Source: Haliotis asinina
Lineage: Eukaryota; Mollusca; Gastropoda; Lepetellida; Haliotidae
NCBI RefSeq assembly: GCF_037392515.1
Contig: NC_090280.1
Coordinates: forward strand, 60,215,504 to 60,279,503
DNA: 64,000 bases
Direction: 5' to 3'
Positions 56,106 through 64,000 of this stretch are shown here, piece by piece (position 1 is the stretch's first letter; each line of letters begins with the position of its first letter). The notes beneath the pieces were generated by a model. It was given only the letters and a program-made list of their open reading frames with translations. It was not told the DNA's origin and made no database searches. The position numbers were made by a program, and so were the translations under genes.

Positions 56106-57120
56106 ACCTAAGTGATTTCATCATTCACAATGATAACCAACATACATATTTTGGAAACTATGGAATATAATGCTGACAACTTTCACTATCCCAGGAATAA
56201 TGTTGATAATATTATAAATTCATATGGGCGAGATCTGATAGATTTGTGTTGCATTCACAACATACACGTGATGAATGGGCGAAGTAGGTCTAACCCTTGG
56301 GGTAACATGACTGAAGATATCAGTGATGCAGTACATAAATTAGTATATCAAATAAATCAACTTGAGTACTTCTGTCAACAATAGAAATTAAATGTCAATA
56401 TTGATAACACAAAGAGAATTCTGACCAAGACCATGTGAGAGGAGCCAGTCAGTTTCTTGAACATCATGATGAACATGATTGCCATGTATGAAATAGTGAT
56501 ACCATTAACATACTCTAAACTGTGAAATTATTGATGCCATTGACAACCTGAAGGACGGTAAAGCTCCTGGTCCTTGTGCAGTAACTCTAGTCATGATAAA
56601 GTGTTGTTAAAATGAACTGTTGCAATTTTTGCATGTGTTGTTTAATAATATTCTGAACAGTGGCAATTTCCCAATAGCATGGGCTAAAGGGCTGGTGAAA
56701 GGACTACATAAGAAAGGCAAGAAGACAGAGGTCAATAATCATAGAGGTATAACCCTTAGTGATGTCATGCAGAAGTTATTTACGTTTATATTAAACACGA
56801 GATTGACACGTTTTTGTCATCTGTATGACAAGATTCCTGAGTCTCAGACTGGGGTCTGTGCTGGATATAGCACTGTTGATAACATTTTCAGTTTACAGTG
56901 TCTGGTTAAAATATATCTCTCTAAAACTAATGGTCGTTTTACTGTTTTTTGTTGATTTCAGGGAGGCATTTTATTCTGTTAATCATAAATTAGTGTGGTT
57001 CTCAGTTTTGAATAAAGGTATACATGGTATTTACAGTATTACATCCTTCTGTTTATAAATTTAATTTCTTTTTAAGGTCAGGTAAAGTGAATATCCTACT
57101 TAACTTAGCAAAGTTTGTAA
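56106..57120 (+). mobile_element. LINE (non-LTR) retrotransposon fragment, plus strand
   Basis: Endonuclease end: YGRDLIDLCCIHNIHVMNGR (about 56,223-56,282). RT start: AIDNLKDGKAPGP (about 56,536), then NSGNFPIAWAKGLVKGLHKK (56,650-56,715), NNHRGITLSDVMQKLF, IPESQTGVCAGYSTVDNI (about 56,832) and, after frame breaks, DFREAFYSVNH (about 56,955). It stops before the catalytic YADD box. It belongs to a different clade from the 48-50 kb LINE, nearer to CR1/Jockey-type elements by these motifs. Confidence 0.75.
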
Positions 57121-57354
57121 AAGAAGCTTTAAGGTTAAGAAGTGTTTAAAAGGTGTATCTAACCGTTTTGTCACAATCATTATTATTTTGAGATTTATAC
57201 TTGGGCTTATAGCCTTGATACAGAATACTATTTGAATACATTGTTATCTATTAGCCACATTAACATTATGGGTCTGTGTATTGAGATGATTAACCAGGTC
57301 CAACTCGTTATCCACCTCGGTATCCAGGCTACTTGTCCCAGCCCTAATAAATAT
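57121..57354. other. No recognisable gene
   Basis: Spacer between LINE fragment and SINE. Confidence 0.4.
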
Positions 57355-57645
57355 CATCATCACCCACATTTGACCACTTTCTAAATGGAACTGTGTAATC
57401 ATGCATGTAGCTTTCATCCATGGACGCCTTACCATGTTACACTTATCAGATAGGTACACAAAGTCTGCAGTCTGGACTATCAGTTATCTGTTGTCCAGTT
57501 TGTGGAAGAAGTGGCGGCTGAGCGTTTAGATGCTAGCGATTAGGTATCTGGCCCTGAAAGTGTGGGTTTGAATCCCAAATGGGACTCAACCCAACAAATG
57601 TACTAGATTCTATAATCCCAAATATATCATATGTTACACTGAATA
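57355..57645 (+). repeat. tRNA-derived SINE, diverged single copy
   Basis: CATTTGACCACTTTCTAAAT, GGTACACAAAGTCTGCAGTC, GTGGCGGCTGAGCG (A-box region) and GGGTTTGAATCCCAAATGGG (B-box with one change) are in the same order as the unit at 55.06-55.56 kb. It spans about 290 bases and is older than the dimer. Confidence 0.75.
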
Positions 57646-58000
57646 ATGAAGGAAAACATTTGTTATGAATGAAGGTCTGTGTAGATTCTAATACAAACCA
57701 TAAGGATAATCAGAAAAGCTACCCAATTGAATATACTGGCTCTCAGAAAACAATATTGTAATACATACTGTATACAAAGTTTATTTTGGTGTAGTGGTGT
57801 ATCGGTAATACTGTGCAATCCTAGTATATTGATGACACAATAGGGCTAAATGGAATGATAAACAATATGTACATTGCTTTTAACCCATTTGTCCTTTAAT
57901 ATGTAAAATCACTACAATTATGGATATTAATCTACTGAATACAATTCACTGTCCAACTATAGATAGGATAAATATCCATCCCGTCATTGGCATATTCCAT
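57646..58000. other. No recognisable gene
   Basis: AT-rich spacer upstream of zinc-finger unit 3. Confidence 0.45.
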
Positions 58001-59522
58001 GTTGAAAATTACCCAGCTAGGTAATATATAGTGTGTTGTGTATGAGAAGACATTTTAACAGTATCAAGTTTGTTATCATGCAACATGTAATACCATCATT
58101 TTCTGTATAATCCTTGTTATTGTAAGTTGGGGTGGGTATTGCAGAGAATTGTCATATTGTGATATATTGCAATGTTAAATAAAGCATATATTGCAATGCG
58201 AAAGCATTTATTGCGATAAGTATTGCGACATATTGCAAGAAGTTTTTTAAGACAATTTATCATCAATACAGGTGTTACAAGTTTGAATTAGTTTCTCCAC
58301 TCTCCAAACTAAGAGATTTTAGACAGCTTCTTGACATGGCCAGGTCATATCAGAGATCACTGGTTTTTAATTAGTAAATATTTAAAACATTCAGATCCAA
58401 ACATTGCAAAACACTTGAATAGAAATTATGAACACAACTTCAAATAGAACATAACTTGACTTTTGGTATGAAATATGGATGTGTCTGACATTTTTAAGCA
58501 TTATGAAGTTTTCCTAATGCATGGTAAATACTGATTTTTGATCAGCGTATTGCAGTATGTATCATTTTCATGTCTGGACCAGTAAATACTGGTAAACCGG
58601 TTGTATTGCTCAGCCCTAATTATGAGAGAATCACGATGTTTCTTCTGTTTTCAGCAAACACCACAACATCCACATCTTAATGATGAAAGTTGAAATCCAC
58701 AGAATCATTTTGTTTCACTGAAACAAATGGAATCTCTTCAAGGAGTTTGCTGAAAACAGATCTGAAGAAACATTTTTATTGACTACTTGCAAACAGGTGA
58801 TCACAAGAGAGACCCCATAACTGGAACCCTGGAAGCTGGTGATCTCAAGACGGAACTTGTAATTGGAACCCTGAAAACTGGTGACGTCATGTAAGAACCC
58901 ATTAGTGGAAACCTGGAAATAGGGATATCATAAGAGAACATGTTATTCCAACCATGGAAACAGAAGGTTTAGACATGAAAAACATAGTGGTTCAAGAAAG
59001 CAGTAACATGTTGGTAGAGCTCAAAAACATGTTCCAAGTCAGGTTCCTGTGAAAAGGCACATGCTGTGTCACAGTGAAATCAAGGCTTGAGTGTGCTGAA
59101 TGTCGGAAAACATGCATACTATCAGATAATGTTCAGAGACACAAGATACACAGCAGAATCAAAACTCATAAGTGCATTGTGTATGCGAAGACATTTACAC
59201 AATCTGTTCATCTGCAGGAACAAATGAAGATTCCCAGTGGAAACAAGCCTTGCGTGTGGGGAAAAATTACTCATTCACGTTTCTTCAAAAACGTAATGAT
59301 TGACAGTGGATGCAAACCTTATGAATGAGTAGAATGTAGTATAATGTTTACACATTCAAGTAATCTTCACAAACATAAGGAGTAATCAAACCACATAAGT
59401 GCATTGTGTATGAGAAAACATTTACACTCAGATGGTGTACATAGACTCATGAGGATTTACAGTTGAATGAAGCTTTATGAATGTGGGAAAGATTTACACA
59501 ATAATGTAACTTGCAGACACGC
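58001..59522 (+). pseudogene. Zinc-finger unit 3: upstream region with broken frame and fingers
   Basis: 58,010-58,110 aligns with the upstream regions of units 1 and 2 (AGTATCAAGTTTGTTATCAT). The acceptor AG is 58653-58654. The following region shows the acidic repeat GTLEAGDLKTELVIGTLKTG (about 58,818 on) that is recognisable but damaged in unit 1. Decayed fingers are at 59,074-59,328 (CAECRKTCILSDN..., several ligands lost) and 59,330-59,510, in other frames than the main array. About 58,130-58,620 is an unrelated AT-rich insertion relative to unit 1. Confidence 0.6.
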
Positions 59523-60311
59523 ATGATGATTCACAGTGAGATCAAACCCCATCAGTGCATGGAGTGTGAGAAAACATTTTCAACATCTGTTTATCTGCAG
59601 ACACACATGAGGATTCACAGTGGAATCAAGTCTTTTGAATGTGTTGAATGTGGGAAAAAATTTACAAAGTCAAGTAGTCTGCAGAGACACATGTGGATTC
59701 ACAGTGGAATCAAACCTTACAAGTGCATTTTGTGTGAGAAAACATTCACACAATTAGGTGAACTTCAGACACACATGAGGAGTCACAGTGGAATGAAGCC
59801 GTATGAATGTGTCGAATGTGGGAAGAAATTTACACAATCTTGTAATCTGCAGAGACACAAAAGGAGTCACGGTGGAATGAAACCTCATCAGTGTGTTGTG
59901 TGTGGGAAAACATTTACACAATCAGGTAACCTTGAGGTACACATGAGGATTCACACAGGAATCAGGCCATATGAATGTGGTGAATGTGGGAATACATTTA
60001 CAACATCAAGTAGTCTGCAGACACATATGAGGATTCACAGAGGAATCAAGCCTTATGAATGTGTTGAGTGTGGGAAAACATTCACAACATCAACTAGTCT
60101 ACAGAATCACATGAGGATTCACAGTGGAATCAAGGCTTATGAATGTGTTGAATGTGCGAAAAAATTTACAAGAGCAAGTAGTCTGCAGAATCACATGGTG
60201 CTTCACAGTGGAATCAAGCCTTATGAATGTGATGAATGTGGGAAAAAATTTGCCTGTTCAGGTTATCTTCACAAACACAAGAAGATTCACAGTGAAATGA
60301 AACCTCATTAG
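59523..60311 (+). CDS. C2H2 zinc-finger array, 9 fingers (unit 3; probably a decaying gene)
   Basis: The first ATG of the open frame is 59523 (MMIHSEIKPH), inside a degenerate finger, and the frame ends at TAG 60309-60311, giving 262 residues. Nine fingers of 28 residues keep CX2C-X12-HX3H. Linkers are SGIKP, SGMKP, GGMKP, TGIRP or RGIKP; none is TGEKP. The TAG falls just before the next finger's first cysteine, and the same frame stays open beyond it for more, decayed fingers. Upstream fingers are in other frames. This looks like the surviving core of a longer gene and may be a pseudogene. Confidence 0.55.
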   Translation: MMIHSEIKPHQCMECEKTFSTSVYLQTHMRIHSGIKSFECVECGKKFTKSSSLQRHMWIHSGIKPYKCILCEKTFTQLGELQTHMRSHSGMKPYECVECGKKFTQSCNLQRHKRSHGGMKPHQCVVCGKTFTQSGNLEVHMRIHTGIRPYECGECGNTFTTSSSLQTHMRIHRGIKPYECVECGKTFTTSTSLQNHMRIHSGIKAYECVECAKKFTRASSLQNHMVLHSGIKPYECDECGKKFACSGYLHKHKKIHSEMKPH

Positions 60312-60540
60312 TGCATTGTGTGTGGAAAACAAATTACTCAATCAGGTAAACTTCAGGTACATACAAGGATTTACACTGGAGTGAAGCCTTGTGAATGTGT
60401 TGAATGTGACTTAAGATTTACACACTCTTGGGGGCTCCAGAATTGCATGGCGTTTCACAGTAGAATCAAGCCTTATGAATATGTTGAATGTTTGAAAAGC
60501 TTTACACAATTTTTTAATCTGCAGGCACACATCATGATTC
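60312..60540 (+). pseudogene. Unit 3 fingers beyond the in-frame TAG
   Basis: The same frame continues: CIVCGKQITQSGKLQVHTRIY (last His replaced by Tyr), CVECDLRFTHSWGLQNCMAFH (first His replaced by Cys) and EYVECLKSFTQFFNLQAHIMI (first Cys and last His lost). Each finger has at least one lost ligand, as expected if the stop removed selection. Confidence 0.75.
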
Positions 60541-61330
60541 TCCTTACGTTTTATGTTTTTCATGTCTGTACGGATATTTCTTTTCATTGTTTCAACACAC
60601 ATGTATATATCCCCAGTCTGTGTCTAGCTTTATTCATTTTGCGTGTTCATTGGTATATGCAGGTTAGATTCTTCTTCAGTTGCCTAGATTCCTGTAGTTT
60701 AGTCACAGAAACAGTTCAGAAACAGCTCAGATTATTCTGAACAATGATGAAGTTGTAGGTAGGCCAGTTATTCTGTATTTTACATGATAAATACGACAGT
60801 CTGCCAATCAAGTAACATTCAAGTAGATTTACCTCAAATATGAGCCCACAGAATAGATTAAATTGGCCAAAATTTGTATTTTAATGTTTCAGCACCATGA
60901 ATAAGTATTTGAATAATGATATAAAACATCTGTTTCCCATGCAGTTGTATATCATGGAAAACAATAATGTCATTCCAAGCACATTTACCGTCATTACCCA
61001 AATTTCCAGGATGAAACCAGGTAGGAGTACTCTAACTAAAATGGTATCTTCTGACACCATAGTTACGTACATTTACATCACTTTCTAATACCACCTACCA
61101 TATCCACTGAAATGTTTGTATGGAGAAAATACATGTAAATGCTAACATTACAGTTAGAATTAGTGTACCAGAGTTAAATGACGTGCCTATTCTGAGCACT
61201 TCTCATCGTCTACTGCATTTGCCCCTTGCATGTATTCTGATAACTGGAATTTACTTACACTGGTCGTAACTCTGTACAATACTTAATGCATTAAGTGCGA
61301 CATACCTGTCAACAAAGTAGGCACAAGCCG
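60541..61330 (+). repeat. Segmental duplication flank of unit 3
   Basis: Aligns with 30,715-31,500 downstream of unit 1. Relative to unit 1 about 800-1,000 bases between the last finger and this homology are missing. Confidence 0.7.
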
Positions 61331-61660
61331 CAATTTCATTGTTGGGTGATCCACCCCTTACTTGTCCTCAGCAGTTGTTTTAATGGTTAATTTATCTGTA
61401 AATGTTATGTTATTTATCAGTACTGTTGTTGCTCAAGGAAATTGTTTGTATTATGTTTGTGTAAGCAGTTCCTGTACATGTTTTGTTATGTTACACAATG
61501 CGTATATTACCTGACTTTGATTGAAATTGTAAATATAGGATATTAATGATTATTTTTGTGTGGTATTGATATGTATGGATGGATGCATTTGGAATGGCAT
61601 GTTAGACACTCGCTTGAATAAACTGAATTAACTCACAGGTCTCTCCCTTTTTGTTTCAAC
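61331..61660 (+). repeat. Repeat unit R2, copy 2 (uninterrupted)
   Basis: Aligns with 51,765-51,990 and 53,040-53,125. Ends with GCTTGAATAAACTGAATTAA and CTCTCCC. A fragment of its end also occurs at about 30,365-30,400. Confidence 0.65.
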
Positions 61661-61799
61661 CCAGTCAGCTAAATCCCCAAATGGAGGATTGGGGCACCTT
61701 GAGTATACTTAACCCTAAAGGTCATCTTAACCCACGCAAACAAACTGTCTCAGTTACATAGCAAGGAGTATGACTGATTAAATTTCTCCTGTGTTTTTC

Positions 61800-61995
61800 T
61801 GAGATAACTTGTTGCAATTCAGTGCACACAGTCCAAACTTAAATAACTTGGAGGAGGTGTTTTCTTTTACAGCACGTTTGCCATGGCAGAGGACACCAGA
61901 AATATACTCGTCAACAATGTCACATGTATCCATGTGGGCAATTGAACCTGCTTTTTACCTTTCTGCTACTAAAGCGTCTGAAACTAACATCTAAC
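61800..61995 (+). pseudogene. Possible DDE transposase C-terminal scrap
   Basis: A 61-codon frame reads LQFSAHSPNLNNLEEVFSF, resembling the SPDxNPIE-x-x-F/W block with the catalytic Glu of Tc1/IS630-type enzymes. No other motif is nearby. Tentative. Confidence 0.35.
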
Positions 61996-62466
61996 GAAAT
62001 GCACAATCATTACCATGGTTGTGTTATTTATTAAGCTTTTAATCAAAACTTCCTTGCACATGTCAGAGCAAGAATAACTATCCAAACCAGGTTAAGAAGA
62101 ACAATAATCATCATAAAAATGCATATATTCCTAACTGAATCGGTTGAACTAACCTTTCATGGCATCATTTCGAGGCTGCCAACTAGAGTATGTCTTTGGC
62201 CAACAAAATAAGCTTGTATGAGCGAGCACTGCTTAATGGTTGATTAGAGTTACACCCTGGTCAGCATGGGTTCAGATGTGTCAGTCAAGGGTTTTGGTCA
62301 CATTCAAGTGTCCTTTTACCTTTGTTCACTTTGTAGACACTACAGTGCTTAGTGAAGTTCCATGGACTTACCATGGATTAAAACAGATTAATGGGTGACA
62401 AACGATGCTTGTGTAATAAATGATATTTGTAACACACGACTTGTGTAAATACATAATATATATATA
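61996..62466. other. No recognisable gene
   Basis: AT-rich spacer with a short (TA)n run ending at the transposon border. Confidence 0.5.
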
Positions 62467-64000
62467 CACATGAGCATTAATTAAGCACCACCCATTTCCA
62501 TGCTATAAGATTGTATTTAACACAACACACTGGCCATTTATGATATTGAAACCAAATACATGGTTATAATTTCGTTAACTGAACCATCTAAAGTGCCAAT
62601 CCATCAACTACCAACACTGCTGCTACTTGACGTTCATATGGGGGCACTAAAACCGTAATCAGCAATCATGTCCAAAACTATGGTCACACAGACACTGTCT
62701 GTGGTCCAACGTTCAAAAATACGTTCACTGTTCAATCCTAAGCCAACAGTAATTGTGATATCAGTATATAGTGTATCCTCCCCTTGCGCGGATAAATGGT
62801 GCGACCCTCATGCTGGAAATCAAACGTCGAATGTGCACCTTTGAAATTCACCGCCCTTCCTCATGAAGAGCCTGGACTAATTCCTGTTGATTTTTAACCT
62901 GTGGATCCCTTACTTGAACTTGACGCCCCAGATGATTCCATAAACGCTCAATTGGGTTGAGATCATGACTTCTCGCAGGCCAAGGTAACTTGTCAATTGC
63001 ATTGTTCTACAAGTATGTGATGACAGCTCTGGAACGATTGGGCAGTGCATTATGGTCCATGAACACTTGCCAACTGGCGAGGGGGTGGTTATCAAAATGC
63101 GGGACAACAGCAGCTTCCTGTACTTCCAGTTGGTGTCTCTGACCATTGAGTGTCCCTTGAATGGTGATAAGATTCAGCTTACAGTCATAGGAGATACACC
63201 CCTACACCATTTCAGATACACCGCCAAAGGGTTCAGCTGCATGGACCATCCGCTGATGATAGGCCTCATTACTCTTTCTCCAAACTCGCCAACGGCCATC
63301 AGTCACACGAAAAGGAAAACGGCTTTCATTGGACCAAAGGATCCTGCGCCATACCCTCAGATTGTGGTTTTGTCGTTGATTACACCAAACGTGAAGTCTT
63401 GTATCTATCAGTGAGTAAGGGACGTCTGCACAGACCTGAGCCTCCTTCGGATGGTGCTGGTTGAGAGACGAACGCCCACTCTCCATTGTTCTCTGAGATC
63501 TTTGGCATTGGTCAATGGTCTGCGTCTCACTAGGCGATCTTGGGTACGGTCATCAATGGTCTTTCTCGGCCTTCCTGGTCGTAGACGACCCTTGACGTAA
63601 CCAGTGGCCGTATGTTTCCTTACAAGGCGACTAATGACAGTGTGACTGATATTGAATCTGGACCCAATGCTGGGACAGGACAAACCAGCTTCATTCATAC
63701 CAACAATCTGCCATCTGGTATTTTCAGAAAGCCTACGACTCGGTATGTCCAAAACGTTCAATTCCAACACTATTTACTTATAAATGCGTCGATAAGAAAG
63801 CATTGAGAATACTTCATTTCACCTTTTCATACCCCTCAGTCGGTTGTATCATGACAGAACTTGAAAAGCATGCATTTGAGTCAGCACGTTTCATGCTAAC
63901 TACATGTGTATTTAGATATAAATGGTTGACTTCTCTGTTTTGATCCCTTTTTGTTACAATTGAAAAATATTTTTGGTGGTGCTTAATTAATGCGCATATG
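62467..64000 (-). mobile_element. Tc1/mariner element with TIRs, right end at window edge
   Basis: GAGCATTAATTAAGCACCACC (62473-62492 region) is mirrored by GGTGGTGCTTAATTAATGCG at 63,975-63,994. TA-rich sequence borders the left end; the right border lies at or just past base 64,000. About 1.53 kb separates them, standard for Tc1-like elements. It encloses a minus-strand transposase with only a few defects, so it is the best preserved DNA transposon here. Confidence 0.85.
62780..63770 (-). pseudogene. Tc1-like transposase, near complete but inactivated
   Basis: Minus strand from ATG 63770. First comes a helix-turn-helix region (RWQIVGMNEAGLSCPSIGSR, residues about 19-38), then GRLRPGRPRKTIDDRTQDRL with the GRPR hook and a second helix-turn-helix (STSTIRRRLR), ending after a frame change near 63,440. 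The next frame has ILWSNESRFPFRV, where the first catalytic Asp is Asn. MDHNALPNRSRAV (about 63,060) holds the second Asp, and DLNPIERLWNHLGR (about 62,965) the catalytic Glu. A few stops intervene (near 63,200, 63,006 and 62,866). The first Asp change alone would abolish activity. Confidence 0.8.

Overview
This window looks like repeat-rich intergenic and accessory DNA from a marine gastropod mollusc, most likely an abalone (Haliotis) or close relative. Coding density is low, spliceosomal signals are visible, and several dispersed repeats match (from memory, not searched) families abundant in abalone DNA. One has the signature CAGCAATATTCCAGCTATATGG followed by a GATCAACA block; others are tRNA-derived SINEs. 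Nothing bacterial is present: no operons, CRISPR arrays or ribosome binding sites.

Layout. 0-2 kb: a dispersed repeat, a decayed Ty3/gypsy integrase scrap and the 3' end of a Penelope-like element (PLE) with its GIY-YIG endonuclease. 2.0-11.0 kb: a complete, apparently young Ty3/gypsy LTR retrotransposon. Its 1,339-bp LTRs look identical; it has gag, an in-frame UAG, and pol (protease, RT, RNase H, integrase, C-terminal chromodomain). It sits just past the PLE tail and is followed by a (CA)n tract. 11-27 kb: SINEs, foldback elements, a pogo/Tigger-like MITE, two short THAP-domain fragments, a 39-bp minisatellite and a decayed Tc1-like transposase.

27.7-38 kb and 58-61.3 kb: three related C2H2 zinc-finger units with 16, 12 and 9 fingers. 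They share upstream sequence with a splice acceptor, and downstream sequence, so they are products of segmental duplication. The finger blocks are open, but the region between acceptor and fingers is broken in all three; unit 3 also has a stop inside its finger array. These are the only plausible host genes of any size here.

38.6-41.7 kb: a truncated, frameshifted BEL/Pao retrotransposon on the minus strand. 45-51 kb: a transposon graveyard with two Tc1/mariner copies (one with TIRs), a 5'-truncated LINE on minus, and a third Tc1-like copy abutting it. 51.7-57.7 kb: more repeats, including a degenerate hammerhead-ribozyme-like motif, a tandem SINE dimer and a second LINE fragment on plus. 62.5-64 kb: a Tc1/mariner element with recognisable TIRs whose right end coincides with the window edge.

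Most distinctive observations: (1) a perfect 11-bp hairpin six bases downstream of the UAG that separates gag from pol in one frame, an arrangement like gammaretroviral readthrough signals; (2) each LTR carries a 57-bp block twice, with poly(A) signals, a pyrimidine tract and splice-like junctions; (3) hammerhead-like RNA folds at two or more retroelement tails, with compensatory changes; (4) a zinc-finger family whose linkers all lack the glutamate of the canonical TGEKP linker.

All calls come from reading the sequence; family names rest on recalled motifs, and no database search was made.
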